Assembly: GCA_937991435.1 (NCBI GenBank)
Contig: CALKPY010000001.1
Coordinates: 1 to 64,000, forward strand
DNA length: 64,000 bases
Origin: an uncultured Acidimicrobiales bacterium
GTDB taxonomy: Bacteria > Actinomycetota > Acidimicrobiia > Acidimicrobiales > UBA10347
Direction of reading: 5' to 3'
In this document: piece after piece, positions 31,164 through 40,607 of the stretch
How the letters are laid out: every line of letters starts with the position of its first letter
Numbering within the stretch: the first letter of the stretch is position 1
Program-made: the position numbers and the translations under genes
The notes under the pieces: model-generated
Database searches by the model: none
What the model was told of the DNA's origin: nothing
The model's input: the letters and a program-made list of their open reading frames with translations, nothing else

Positions 31164-31475
31164 TCAACCCTTGAGGAGATCGACCTGGTGAAGGTCGATG
31201 CTCTTGCGGTTGCGGTAGATGGTCAGAACCATGGCCAAGCCAACGCCGACTTCAGCGGCGGCTACGGCAATAATGAACAAGGCGAACACTTCGCCAGGGA
31301 TTGCAGCGCCGACGTCTCGGTTGAATGCGCCGAAGGCCACAAGGTTGATGTTGACGGCGTTGAGAATGAGCTCGATCGACATGAGCACGAGCACCGCGTT
31401 GCGGCGAACAAGTACGCCGTAGACGCCAATGCAAAAGAGCACCGCGGACAGAAGCAGGAACTGAACGAGATACAC
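31164..31475 (-). CDS. nuoK: NADH-quinone oxidoreductase subunit K, 11-subunit set
   Basis: Three-helix membrane subunit, 103 aa from GTG 31475, 4 bases after the nuoJ1 stop. It contains the two conserved carboxylates of NuoK in [12 protein letters not shown] and [13 protein letters not shown] longer start at 31502 would reach into nuoJ1. Confidence 0.95.
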   Translation of the reverse strand: MYLVQFLLLSAVLFCIGVYGVLVRRNAVLVLMSIELILNAVNINLVAFGAFNRDVGAAIPGEVFALFIIAVAAAEVGVGLAMVLTIYRNRKSIDLHQVDLLKG

Positions 31476-31479
31476 AGCC

Positions 31480-32001
31480 CTACTCCTTTCGCGCCACGAC
31501 AATGGCGCCGATTAGTGCGGCGAGAAGCAGAACCGAGATGGCTTCGAAGGCCACAATGTACGTGCTGAAGATGGCGTCACTCACCTGTTGAACGGTCGTT
31601 TCTGACTGATCGAGAACCGCGATCTCTGAATCACCAGCGAAATCGATCACCGCATAGGCCATGACCAGCACCAACATGACGGCGGTCAAGATTGCTGGCC
31701 AGCGGTTGTCATGGTCGAGATTGTCTTCGCTGCCGACCTTGGCGCGGGTCAACATGATTCCGAATAGGAACAGCACGACCACAGCGCCGATGTAGACGAG
31801 CACCTGGGTGATGCCGACAAATTCGGCGCCGAGCAGCAGGAACTGTGCGGCAACTCCGGCGAGCACGACCACGAGATACAGGGCGGCGTGCACGATATTG
31901 CTCGACGTCACCACGCGTAAAGCCGCGTAGACCATGATCGAAGCGATCAGGTAAAAGAAGACGTTCTGGGCAACAACGGCCGCAAGTACAGCAGGCATCA
32001 T
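31480..32001 (-). CDS. nuoJ: NADH-quinone oxidoreductase subunit J, 11-subunit set
   Basis: Membrane subunit with five predicted helices, 173 aa, typical length. [20 protein letters not shown] and [18 protein letters not shown] match the family, including the pi-bulge helix region. It overlaps the nuoI1 stop (tandem ATGATG start). Confidence 0.95.
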   Translation of the reverse strand: MMPAVLAAVVAQNVFFYLIASIMVYAALRVVTSSNIVHAALYLVVVLAGVAAQFLLLGAEFVGITQVLVYIGAVVVLFLFGIMLTRAKVGSEDNLDHDNRWPAILTAVMLVLVMAYAVIDFAGDSEIAVLDQSETTVQQVSDAIFSTYIVAFEAISVLLLAALIGAIVVARKE

Positions 32002-32534
32002 GTAGCAGGCACCTTGCGAACCTTCTGGTCTGCACCAGATTCGTATGCAGGGAACTCAGGAACAGTTTCCATCCAGTCACCAAGGCGCGACTTGTCGTGC
32101 AACAGATCTGCGATACGCATTTCGCTGAACTCGAATTCGGGGCTCCAAAAAAGCGCATCGAACGGACAAACATCAACGCAGATGCCGCAGAACATGCACA
32201 GTGCAAAGTCGATGTCGAAACGATCGAGCTTGTTCTTCTGGCGGGGTTTTCCGCCGGCGCGGCGAGGCGGGGCGAGTTCTTTGTGGCCCTCGATGTAGAT
32301 GCACCAGTCTGGGCACTCGCGTGCACACAGCATGCACGCCGTGCAGTTGTCGTCGTGCAGCGCAATAACGCCCCGGGCTCGTGTTGGTGGGGCCTCTTTG
32401 ACGTGCGGGTACTGGACCGTGTGTGCACCTTTTGAAGGAGCGGGCGGCGAGAACGGGCCACCGGGGAACACGGTCTTAAAGAATGTCTTGGCAGTGACCC
32501 TGAGGCCAACGAGCATGCCGGGCATCTTGGGCAT
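31998..32534 (-). CDS. nuoI: NADH-quinone oxidoreductase subunit I (2x[4Fe-4S]), 11-subunit set
   Basis: Carries clusters N6a and N6b in the connecting module, 178 aa from ATG 32534 (MPKMPGMLVGLRVTAKTFF). Cluster motifs are CTACMLCARECP and CMFCGICVDVCP. As nuoE/F/G are missing in this cluster, this subunit may be the entry point from the donor, as proposed for ferredoxin in cyanobacterial NDH-1. Start and nuoH1 stop overlap as TGATG. Confidence 0.96.
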   Translation of the reverse strand: MPKMPGMLVGLRVTAKTFFKTVFPGGPFSPPAPSKGAHTVQYPHVKEAPPTRARGVIALHDDNCTACMLCARECPDWCIYIEGHKELAPPRRAGGKPRQKNKLDRFDIDFALCMFCGICVDVCPFDALFWSPEFEFSEMRIADLLHDKSRLGDWMETVPEFPAYESGADQKVRKVPAT

Positions 32535-33544
32535 CAGAGAGCCACCTTGAGGATTGCGGTGATCACGATATTGGCGAGCGCCAAGGGGATCATGAACTTC
32601 CAAGCGAGTCGTTGCAGCTGATCTTCGCGGAACCGTGGATACGTGATGCGGAACCAGAAGATGAGGAACGCAATCAGGATCATCTTGGCGGCGAGCACAA
32701 GCGGTCCGATGTAGTTCATGAATTCGGCGTTGGCATCGACAAAGGGAATTGTCCAACCCCCGAGAAACAGCGTGGCGCCGATTGCCGAGAAGATTGCTGC
32801 GGTGGCGAACTCGGCAATGAAGAACAACAAGAAGCGAATACCGGAGTACTCGGTGAGGAAGCCGGTGACGAGTTCAGACTCAGCCTGCGGCATATCGAAC
32901 GGCGGTTGGGTCAACTCAGCTTGTACCGAGACAAGGAACAAGAAGAACCCGATGAACTGCGGAAGAATGAACCACATGCCGAATTCGTTCTGCTTGTGCA
33001 CGATGTCGCTCAGATTCAGCGATTCGGCCATGATGACCACGCCGACGACCGAGAGCACGAGCGGAAGCTCATAGGCGATGAGCTGGCCGGCAGCGCGCAA
33101 GCCGCCGAGCAATGAGTACTTCGATGCCGAGCCCCAGCCCGCCATCAAGATGCCGATCACCGACACTGACGAGACAGCTAGCGCGAAGTAAATGCCGGTG
33201 TTGATGTCAATGAACGTGGCATCTGGGCCGCCGGGAAGCACCAGCACAAGCATGAACGTCGATACCAACACGACGAACGGCGCCGCAGCAAACACAAACC
33301 GGTCAGCTTTTGCCGGAAAGATGTCTTCTTTTTGCAGGAACTTGCCGAACTCAGCGAGCAGCTGAAGCTGGCCATACGGGCCGGTCTCCATGGGGCCGAG
33401 ACGGCTCTGCATAAAGCTCATCATCTTGAACAAGAACAGGTAGACGAGCGCGCCCGTTGGCAACAGCACAGCCACCAGGCCAATGACACCCTTGATGATC
33501 GTCTCTTGCCAATAGGCAAGTTCTATGGCGAGCGGGGTGAGCAT
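32534..33544 (-). CDS. nuoH: NADH-quinone oxidoreductase subunit H, 11-subunit set
   Basis: Quinone-chamber membrane subunit, 336 aa, about 8 helices. Family motifs: MQSRLGPMETGPYGQLQLLA, FGKFLQKEDIFPAKADRFVF and PFDMPQAESELVTGF with the conserved acidic residues. Its start overlaps the nuoD1 stop (TGATG). Confidence 0.97.
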   Translation of the reverse strand: MLTPLAIELAYWQETIIKGVIGLVAVLLPTGALVYLFLFKMMSFMQSRLGPMETGPYGQLQLLAEFGKFLQKEDIFPAKADRFVFAAAPFVVLVSTFMLVLVLPGGPDATFIDINTGIYFALAVSSVSVIGILMAGWGSASKYSLLGGLRAAGQLIAYELPLVLSVVGVVIMAESLNLSDIVHKQNEFGMWFILPQFIGFFLFLVSVQAELTQPPFDMPQAESELVTGFLTEYSGIRFLLFFIAEFATAAIFSAIGATLFLGGWTIPFVDANAEFMNYIGPLVLAAKMILIAFLIFWFRITYPRFREDQLQRLAWKFMIPLALANIVITAILKVAL

Positions 33545-34740
33545 CAGCGGTCGATATCTCCGAGGATGAAATACAGCGAGGCCAAAATGGTCGCGATATC
33601 AGGAACGTAGACGCCTTCGAGTAGCCATGGAGCGATCGACATGTTCGAGAACGACGCGGTGCGGATCTTGACCCGGAACGGCGTGAGTTCGCCCTTGCTG
33701 ATCACGTAGTAGCCCATGACGCCGAGCGGGTTTTCGGTCTGTACGTAGGACTCGCCCGCGGGCACCTTGATGATGCGCGGCACCTTGGCCATGATCGGAC
33801 CGGTCGGCAAACCGTCGAGAATCTGTTCGACCATGTAGGTCGCTTCGCGCGTTTCTTGTAGCCGCACCCAGTACCGAGCGAACGAGTCACCGTCGGGATG
33901 GGTCCAGACTTTCCAGTCGAGGTCTTTCCAAGCGAGACGCGAGTCGCCATCGCGACGCAGATCCCAGTCGACGCCGCTAGCCCTAAGGTTGGCGCCACTT
34001 AGACCATAGGCCTTGCCCACCTCGGCAGGGATCACGCCAACGCCGCGGCAGCGCAGCTGAAAGATCTCGTTGCCGACGACGAGGTCTTCCATTTCGTCGC
34101 AGAAGTCACGCACTTTTTGCATGACTGACTTGGTCTCGGCAATCCAGCCCGCAGGCAGGTCGTCTTTGATGCCGCCGATGCGGTTGAAGTTCGGGTGGAA
34201 TCGACCGCCAGTAACGCTTTCGATCTGGTTAAGAACAAACTCGCGATCGCGAAAGGCGTAGAACACCGCCGTTACACCACCGAGTTGCACGGCCATATCG
34301 CCGAGGAACAACATGATGTTCGCAATACGACCCATCTCAAAGAGCGCCGTGCGAATCCATTGTGCCCGAGGTGGCGCTTCGACCTCCATGAGGTCTTCAG
34401 CGGCCAGAATGAACGGGACTTCGTTGGCGAAGCTGCCAACCCAGTCGATGCGGTTGACCAGTGTGGTCACCTGCGGGTACGTGCGAACCTCAGTCAGCTT
34501 TTCGTAACCGCGGTGCATGTAGCCCATGATCGGCTCGGCCTTGATGACCTGTTCGCCGTCGAGCTTGGCGACGATGCGCAAGGTGCCGTGTGTTGCTGGG
34601 TGCTGCGGTCCGATGTTGAGGGTCATGCCCTCGGTTTCGAGCTCGACGTTGACTCGAGCGTCGACGGCCTGAGCGGCGATATAGCGGAGTTGTTCGTTGT
34701 CGTTGATGTCGAGTTCGGCGGTGATGTGGTCAGTGGTCAT
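33544..34740 (-). CDS. nuoD: NADH-quinone oxidoreductase subunit D, 11-subunit set, HRG loop kept
   Basis: 49-kDa-type subunit forming the quinone site with NuoB, 398 aa. GPQHPATHG lies at about 44-52 and MGYMHRGYEK at 72-81, with Arg77. The HRG loop resembles plastid NdhH and mitochondrial NDUFS2, and differs from NuoD2, which reads HTG. In mitochondria I recall the arginine of this loop as the residue dimethylated by NDUFAF7, whose homologue is encoded just upstream of nuoA1. Confidence 0.96.
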   Translation of the reverse strand: MTTDHITAELDINDNEQLRYIAAQAVDARVNVELETEGMTLNIGPQHPATHGTLRIVAKLDGEQVIKAEPIMGYMHRGYEKLTEVRTYPQVTTLVNRIDWVGSFANEVPFILAAEDLMEVEAPPRAQWIRTALFEMGRIANIMLFLGDMAVQLGGVTAVFYAFRDREFVLNQIESVTGGRFHPNFNRIGGIKDDLPAGWIAETKSVMQKVRDFCDEMEDLVVGNEIFQLRCRGVGVIPAEVGKAYGLSGANLRASGVDWDLRRDGDSRLAWKDLDWKVWTHPDGDSFARYWVRLQETREATYMVEQILDGLPTGPIMAKVPRIIKVPAGESYVQTENPLGVMGYYVISKGELTPFRVKIRTASFSNMSIAPWLLEGVYVPDIATILASLYFILGDIDR

Positions 34741-35441
34741 GATTCGATCGCCTCTGATTCAGCGACTGGGGTCTTCTCGGCGTCGTCGGCGCCGTCATCT
34801 GGCATGCCTTCGACATCGACGATTCCGGGCCAAGGCTTCACGCGCCGGGCGACCAAGGGATAGTCCTTGCGCATCGGGTTGCCCTCGAAACCACTTGGCA
34901 GGTACAGCGCCCGCAGGTCGGGGTGCCCCACGATGTCGATACCGAACATTTCCCACACTTCACGCTCGTGCCAGTTCGCACCAACGAATATTTCGAGCAG
35001 CGAGGGGATTGACAAATCGTCGTCAGGCACGTCGGCCTTGATGGTGACGCCCTGGTGCTCGCCGATCGAATACACCCGCAGCATCATCTGGAAGCGGCTG
35101 TCGCCGCCAGCGGTACCCGTTTCTTGTTCGCCTACAGGCTTTTCGTCGCGACCATGCACGACCCAGTCTTGTTCGGCTTCCATATCGCGGCCGAACGGTG
35201 ACGGAAGCCAGTCGATGGCCGAGATGAAGTCGAGCCAGGTCATGCCGAGTCGATCGGCGGCGAAACGGGCCGCTTCGACCCATGCGCTTCGATCGACCCG
35301 AATCCAGAGATCACGGCCGGGGATTATTTCGGACTCGATAAAGCCTTCGCCCAGGTGATCGGCAAAGGCTTTAGCGATGGCTTCTCGAACCGGATCGGTC
35401 TCGACGGCTTCTTGAGTCTCTTCAGCGGTATCTGCGCTCAT
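34737..35441 (-). CDS. nuoC: NADH-quinone oxidoreductase subunit C, 11-subunit set
   Basis: 30-kDa-type hydrophilic subunit, 234 aa. The signature [20 protein letters not shown] is followed by [13 protein letters not shown], as in the family. The N- and C-terminal ends carry acidic extensions. It overlaps nuoB1 and nuoD1 by 4 bases on each side. Confidence 0.96.
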   Translation of the reverse strand: MSADTAEETQEAVETDPVREAIAKAFADHLGEGFIESEIIPGRDLWIRVDRSAWVEAARFAADRLGMTWLDFISAIDWLPSPFGRDMEAEQDWVVHGRDEKPVGEQETGTAGGDSRFQMMLRVYSIGEHQGVTIKADVPDDDLSIPSLLEIFVGANWHEREVWEMFGIDIVGHPDLRALYLPSGFEGNPMRKDYPLVARRVKPWPGIVDVEGMPDDGADDAEKTPVAESEAIES

Positions 35442-35953
35442 GAGATCTCACCGCCGCCGACGACAATCGGGTCGCCTTTCCAGCGCTCTGCTGGGTCTTC
35501 GTTGTGAATCATTTCTTGCAGCAAGACGATGCCTTCGAGCAAGGCTTCTGGGCGGGGCGGGCAACCCGGCACATAGACGTCGACAGGGATGACCTGATCG
35601 ATGCCCTTGGTAACCGAGTAGCTATCCCAATACGGGCCACCGCAGTTTGCGCAACTGCCCATCGAGATGACGTATTTGGGGTCAGGCATCTGCTCGTACA
35701 ACCGAAGAATGGCCGGAACCATCTTGTCTGTCACCGTGCCGGAGATGACGACGAGGTCAGCTTGGCGGGGACTAGCCGGAAACGGGATTACGCCGAGACG
35801 CATGACGTCGTAGCGCGGGCTTCCGAACGCGGCACCCATTTCGAGCGCGCAACATGCCAAACCCCACTGGTAGACCCAAAGGCTGTATTTGCGGCTGATA
35901 TTGAGCAGCTTGGTCAATGACTTTGGCATCTTGCCGCTGTCGACGAGTCCCAT
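35438..35953 (-). CDS. nuoB: NADH-quinone oxidoreductase subunit B, 11-subunit set
   Basis: Carries the terminal cluster N2, 171 aa. Ligands: the tandem cysteines in [10 protein letters not shown], a cysteine in [16 protein letters not shown] and one in VPGCPPRPE. The [15 protein letters not shown] form differs from NuoB2 ([15 protein letters not shown]), indicating separate lineages for the two complexes. Confidence 0.97.
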   Translation of the reverse strand: MGLVDSGKMPKSLTKLLNISRKYSLWVYQWGLACCALEMGAAFGSPRYDVMRLGVIPFPASPRQADLVVISGTVTDKMVPAILRLYEQMPDPKYVISMGSCANCGGPYWDSYSVTKGIDQVIPVDVYVPGCPPRPEALLEGIVLLQEMIHNEDPAERWKGDPIVVGGGEIS

Positions 35954-35983
35954 CAGGTGTGCCCCTGTTCGTGAATCATCGTG

Positions 35984-36349
35984 TCAGATCCACCGCAGGA
36001 CGCCCTTGCGCCACGCGTAGAGGAGACCGAGCAAGAGGATGAAGATGAAGATGGCCATTTCGACAAGGCCGAAGACGCCATATGCCTCGAGACGAGTGGC
36101 CCACGGAAAGATGAAAACCGCCTCGACGTCGAACATGACAAAGAGCAGAGCAAAGATGTAATAGCGGATGTTGCTCTGGCCCCAGCCGGTACCGACAGGG
36201 TCAACGCCTGACTCGTAGTTGATGTACTTTTGAGCTTGCGGACGCGTGGGCCGAAGCAGTGAGCTGATGCCAAGAAGTGCCGTTACGAGAGCCACCGCAA
36301 GCAGGCCAAAGATGGCGACCGTCAGATAGCTGCGCAGGAACTCGGACAC
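35984..36349 (-). CDS. nuoA: NADH-quinone oxidoreductase subunit A, 11-subunit set
   Basis: Small three-helix membrane subunit, 121 aa. It contains YESGVDPVGTGWGQSNIRYY and FVMFDVEAVFIFPWA, the loop and acidic helix diagnostic of NuoA. First gene of the 11-subunit cluster. An 89-base gap separates it from midA upstream, the largest gap around here, so it may hold a promoter. Confidence 0.97.
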   Translation of the reverse strand: MSEFLRSYLTVAIFGLLAVALVTALLGISSLLRPTRPQAQKYINYESGVDPVGTGWGQSNIRYYIFALLFVMFDVEAVFIFPWATRLEAYGVFGLVEMAIFIFILLLGLLYAWRKGVLRWI

Positions 36350-36438
36350 GGTTCACGACTCTAACCCTGACCGTGGTCTCATCCAAGCTTCTCCGACCGA
36401 AAACGGGGGCAAGTTTCACCGAAATTGCGTGTGAACGA

Positions 36439-37437
36439 TCACCACTCGAGCACGAGAAAGCCGCCAAGACCCGCAGGGTCGGTCAGGGCCTGGGCTTCGT
36501 TAACCGCACTGCGGGCCGCTATAGCGGCCAAATCCCCGATGTGGGCACGGGTCCGCCAGACCTCGCGGGCGTGAGAAACCAGCTCTGCGATGCCATTGCG
36601 AGCCAACCATTCAGCCTGCGTTTCGACACGTACGGGGTGCGGCAGCTGGTCGACCGGCACATCGCACGTAATGTCGTGTGTTCCAAGACTGGCGAACGGG
36701 TCGCTACCGCGCTCGTGGTCTGCGTACGTGCGTAACCATGCGCCAATTCCACGATCTGCTAACTCCTGGGTCGTCGCCCCATAGTCAAAGGCGAGCACTC
36801 GACCCGACAGAGCGCGGGCGTGTTCGATCCACTGATGCGCCTGCACCGCTACTGGCACACGGGAGCCGACCACAGCTCGAATGTCGACCGCTGCCAACAA
36901 TTCGGGGGCCGGCAACCCGGTGGGAACAAGTCTTGGAGCATCGGTGCCGCCAGTTTCAACACCGAGAAGCCGCCAACCATCATCGAATCGTTCCGCGATA
37001 TCGAAGGCGAGATTGTCGAGCAACTCATTCGCCATGACGACATGGCACGGTTCATTGGGAAGCTCAGCCAGAGACGCAACAAACCCGGGCAGCTCGCCGT
37101 GAGTCGATCGCAACCGATCGGAGCGCTCAACCAAGGTGTAGTCCAAGGAATCGACACAGTCGGGCTTGGCTCGCAGCACGCTGCGGTACAGGGTGCCAAC
37201 GCCAGCACCGGCTTCGACCACACGAAACCGTGAAGGTCGGCCGACATCGCGCCATTCCTGATCAAGCCAACGTGCGATCACCGCGCCGAACAGCGGTCCG
37301 ACTTCAACGCTCGTGACGAAGTCACCCCGGCTTGTTCCCGCGTGCCCATGGGAGTGATAGAAGCCAGCGGGGCCGTACAGGGCGGCGTCCATGTAGTCAG
37401 CGAACAAGAGCGGTTGCTCGCGTTCGTGGTCAGGCAT
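36439..37437 (-). CDS. MidA/NDUFAF7-family SAM-dependent methyltransferase (complex I assembly)
   Basis: 332 aa. Family features in order: LLFADYMDAALYGPAGFYHS, GDFVTSVEVGPLFGAVIARW, the SAM-binding VVEAGAGVGTL, VVMANELLDNLAFD (usually ANEFxDALP) and VLAFDYGATTQEL. In mitochondria NDUFAF7 dimethylates an arginine of NDUFS2 and is needed for complex I assembly. Here the gene lies 18 bases after nuoN2 and 89 bases before nuoA1, between the two complex I clusters, which strongly supports the same role. Confidence 0.85.
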   Translation of the reverse strand: MPDHEREQPLLFADYMDAALYGPAGFYHSHGHAGTSRGDFVTSVEVGPLFGAVIARWLDQEWRDVGRPSRFRVVEAGAGVGTLYRSVLRAKPDCVDSLDYTLVERSDRLRSTHGELPGFVASLAELPNEPCHVVMANELLDNLAFDIAERFDDGWRLLGVETGGTDAPRLVPTGLPAPELLAAVDIRAVVGSRVPVAVQAHQWIEHARALSGRVLAFDYGATTQELADRGIGAWLRTYADHERGSDPFASLGTHDITCDVPVDQLPHPVRVETQAEWLARNGIAELVSHAREVWRTRAHIGDLAAIAARSAVNEAQALTDPAGLGGFLVLEW

Positions 37438-37455
37438 TGGTGTGTTTCAGGCGCG

Positions 37456-38949
37456 TTATCGGCCGACGAGTACCGGGCTGGCGTCGCGCACAAGATCGAT
37501 TAGCGGGTCGGCGAAGATACCAAAGAACACCGTGAACACGACAGTGATGCCGACGACGATCGCAGCCGTAATCGGCACGTGTACGTCTTCGGTTTCGCCT
37601 TGGGCGTCGCCATACATGGCGAGCACAATCCGCAGGTACAAGAAGGCACCAACAACCGCCGAGACCATGGCGATCACACCGAGCACGTACGCCTCGGTTT
37701 CAATCGCGGCACCAATGACAAAGAACTTGGCCAGGAAGCCAGTAGTGAATGGAACACCGGCCTGAGCAAGTAACAAGATCGTGAATCCAAGTGCCAATGC
37801 AGGTTGGCTCTTGGCCAGCCCGCGGAAGTCTTCTAGGCCGGTAGCCGCGTCGCCGCGGCGAGCGACCACTGCTATGACCGCGAAGCTTCCGACAGCGATG
37901 AAGGTGTAGGCCGTCAAGTAGTACAACGCAGCCGACATGCCTTCAGTTGATGCCGCTTCGGCACCAACGAGGATGAAGCCAGCGTGACTGATTGATGAAT
38001 ACGCGAGCATGCGCTTGACGTTGTCTTGCACGATGCCGACAACCGCGCCGATGACCATTGACAGACATGCCAGCACGAAGAACATCGGTGTCCAGTCCTC
38101 GGCCAGACCGGCGAGAGACACGTTGAACACCCGAAGTAACCCAGCAAAACCAGCGACTTTGACGGCCGATGCCATGTACGAGACGACGGGGCTGGGTGCA
38201 CCGTGGTACACATCGGGGGTCCACGAGTGGAATGGCACCGCGGCAACCTTGAACCCAAGACCGACGAGCAACAAGGCCATTGCACCAAAGGCAAGACCGC
38301 GATCTTCGAGGGCGACCACTGAGTCACGAATGTGCGCGAGGTTCGTGCTGCCGGTTGCGCCATACATGAGGGCGATGCCGTACAAAAGAAACGCCGATGC
38401 GAACGCGCCGAGAATGAAGTACTTGAGCCCGGCTTCTTGAGACTCGACACGACGTAGGTGACTGGCGGCGAGAATGTACACCGCAATCGAGAGTGCCTCG
38501 AGACCAAGAAACAACACGATCAAATCGTTGGCGCCGGCCATGACAATGCCGCCGCTCGCCGACAACATGAGCAGCACGAAGAATTCTGCGCTGTTGATGT
38601 CTTCACGTTCAAGATAGTCGTGCGCGTAGAACGCGGTCAGCGCCACGGCCGAACCGATCAGACCTGTCAGAAGCAACGAAAAACCGTCGATTCCAAACGC
38701 TCCGGCAAGCGTGGAGAAACCCTGCGGATGGTCGTCATTGATCCGACCCCACTGAATTGCGGCGGCCACCATGGTGGCGACACCTATGAGTGAGGTGAAC
38801 ACCGATGGGGTGCGCGACGGAAGCCGATCGCTAAGCAGCGACCAGATGGTCAGAAAAATCAGCGATCCGCCACTCATAATGAGCAAGGGAGTCAGGCCAC
38901 CCCAGTCAACTGACGGGATCTCAACCGCGGTCTGCAAAAGCACGCCCAT
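37456..38949 (-). CDS. nuoN: NADH-quinone oxidoreductase subunit N, 14-subunit set
   Basis: Antiporter-like pump subunit, 497 aa, last gene of the second nuo cluster. FVLLMLSASGGIVMAGANDL, FLGLEALSIAVYIL and LKYFILGAFASAFLLYG fit NuoN. Its start overlaps the nuoM2 stop (TGATG). It is clearly diverged from the NuoN of the other cluster. Confidence 0.95.
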   Translation of the reverse strand: MGVLLQTAVEIPSVDWGGLTPLLIMSGGSLIFLTIWSLLSDRLPSRTPSVFTSLIGVATMVAAAIQWGRINDDHPQGFSTLAGAFGIDGFSLLLTGLIGSAVALTAFYAHDYLEREDINSAEFFVLLMLSASGGIVMAGANDLIVLFLGLEALSIAVYILAASHLRRVESQEAGLKYFILGAFASAFLLYGIALMYGATGSTNLAHIRDSVVALEDRGLAFGAMALLLVGLGFKVAAVPFHSWTPDVYHGAPSPVVSYMASAVKVAGFAGLLRVFNVSLAGLAEDWTPMFFVLACLSMVIGAVVGIVQDNVKRMLAYSSISHAGFILVGAEAASTEGMSAALYYLTAYTFIAVGSFAVIAVVARRGDAATGLEDFRGLAKSQPALALGFTILLLAQAGVPFTTGFLAKFFVIGAAIETEAYVLGVIAMVSAVVGAFLYLRIVLAMYGDAQGETEDVHVPITAAIVVGITVVFTVFFGIFADPLIDLVRDASPVLVGR

Positions 38950-40607
38950 CAGTGATCGTCGCCTTCGTCTTTGGTTTCGCCATGGTCTTCGTCGCCATGG
39001 TCTTCGTCGCCATGTCCTTCAGAATCGCTGTGGTGGCCAATCGCATGCCAGCCGTGACCGGCCCGGCCCTGGTTGACCGGTTCTTCGAAGTCATCGACGT
39101 GGGTTTCGATGTGGGCGACGAGTGCGTCAACTGCTGGTTCCATGCGCTCGATCACCGGCTTCGGGTAGATGCCCATGAACACAATGGCGACGACGAACGG
39201 GACAAGAACTGCGATCTCTCGTGCCTTGAGGTCGGGCATCGTCGCGTTTTCGCCCTCGGCCGGACCGTGAAACACTCGCTGATAGGCCCACAGCAGATAC
39301 AGGGCGGCAAGAATCACGCCGGTTGTGGCGACGACTGCCCACCAGCGGTGAGCAACGAACGTGCCGGTGAGAATCAGAAATTCGCCAACGAAGCCGTTCA
39401 AACCGGGCAGGCCGATTGATGAAAGCATGACGACGGTGAAGAACGCTGCCATGATCGGCGCGGACTTTTGCAGTCCGCCAAGCTCAGAGATCATGCGGGT
39501 GTGGCGGCGGTCGTACATGAAGCCGACCAACAGGAACAATGCACCCGTTGACACACCGTGGTTGATCATCTGCAACAAGCCACCGGTGATGCCTTCGGTG
39601 TTCAGAGCAAAGGTGCCGAGCACGATGAATCCGAGGTGTGCCACCGACGAATAGGCGACAAGCCGTTTGAGGTCTTTTTGCATTGTGGCGACGATGGCGC
39701 CGTAGACGATGCCGATCACCCCGAGCGTCAGAAAGACCGGTGCCGCCCAGGTCGATGCTTCGGGAAACAGATACAAACCGAAACGCAAGAAGCCGTAGGT
39801 ACCCAGCTTGAGCATGACACCCGCAAGAATCACAGAACCTGCAGTTGGCGCTTCGGTGTGGGCGTCGGGCAGCCAGGTGTGTAGTGGCCAGATCGGGACC
39901 TTTACCGAGAACGCAAGAGCGAATGTCACAAAGACCCAGCGGGCCGCGTTGGTGCCCAGTGCCTGAGACTCGGCGATCTCGACGAGGTTGAACGTGAGCT
40001 CGCCGCCGGTAGCTGACCGGTGCAGGAACACCAGGCTCAGCATGCCGACGAGCATGAGCGCCGAACCGAGCATGGTGTAGAGGAAGAACTTCATCGCCGC
40101 GTATTGGCGGTTGCCGTGACCCCAACCAGCGATCAAAAAATACATCGGCACGAGAACGATCTCGAAGAACACAAAGAACATGAACAAGTCGAGAGCCATA
40201 AACACGCCAAGACAACCGGCCTCGAGCACCAGCAGCCATGCGAAATAGGGTTTGGCGTCGTGTTCGGGGTCGATGGCCAAGATGGCCAACGGAAACAGCA
40301 ACGCGGTGAAGACGACCAGCCATAGCGAGATGCCGTCGATGCCGGCGAGCCACTGAATGCCGACAGAATCAATCCAGGACTGTTGCGAGCCAAACTGGAA
40401 ACTCGCGGCAGCATCAGTGTCGAACTGCGTGACGAGCCACACACCGAGCGCTCCAACGAGCACAGAGGTGATCACCGCGAATGCCTTGGCGGTCTCTGCC
40501 CGTGAAGAAGGAACGAGCGCTATCAGCAATGCACCGATGACTGGCAAGGCGACCATGGCCGGAAGAAGCGGGAACCCGACGTCGGCCGCCAGGTATACGG
40601 CCGTCAT
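38949..40607 (-). CDS. nuoM: NADH-quinone oxidoreductase subunit M with His/Asp-rich tail, 14-subunit set
   Basis: Antiporter-like pump subunit, 552 aa from ATG 40607, overlapping the nuoL2 stop by 4 bases. FVFFEIVLVPMYFLIAGWG, LHTWLPDAHTEAPTAGSVIL and QKDLKRLVAYSSVAHLGFI match NuoM. The last 40 residues form a His/Asp/Glu-rich tail containing two DEDHG repeats, encoded by a perfect 15-base tandem repeat (38981-38995, 38996-39010). The tail may bind metal ions; this is inference. Confidence 0.97.
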   Translation of the reverse strand: MTAVYLAADVGFPLLPAMVALPVIGALLIALVPSSRAETAKAFAVITSVLVGALGVWLVTQFDTDAAASFQFGSQQSWIDSVGIQWLAGIDGISLWLVVFTALLFPLAILAIDPEHDAKPYFAWLLVLEAGCLGVFMALDLFMFFVFFEIVLVPMYFLIAGWGHGNRQYAAMKFFLYTMLGSALMLVGMLSLVFLHRSATGGELTFNLVEIAESQALGTNAARWVFVTFALAFSVKVPIWPLHTWLPDAHTEAPTAGSVILAGVMLKLGTYGFLRFGLYLFPEASTWAAPVFLTLGVIGIVYGAIVATMQKDLKRLVAYSSVAHLGFIVLGTFALNTEGITGGLLQMINHGVSTGALFLLVGFMYDRRHTRMISELGGLQKSAPIMAAFFTVVMLSSIGLPGLNGFVGEFLILTGTFVAHRWWAVVATTGVILAALYLLWAYQRVFHGPAEGENATMPDLKAREIAVLVPFVVAIVFMGIYPKPVIERMEPAVDALVAHIETHVDDFEEPVNQGRAGHGWHAIGHHSDSEGHGDEDHGDEDHGETKDEGDDH

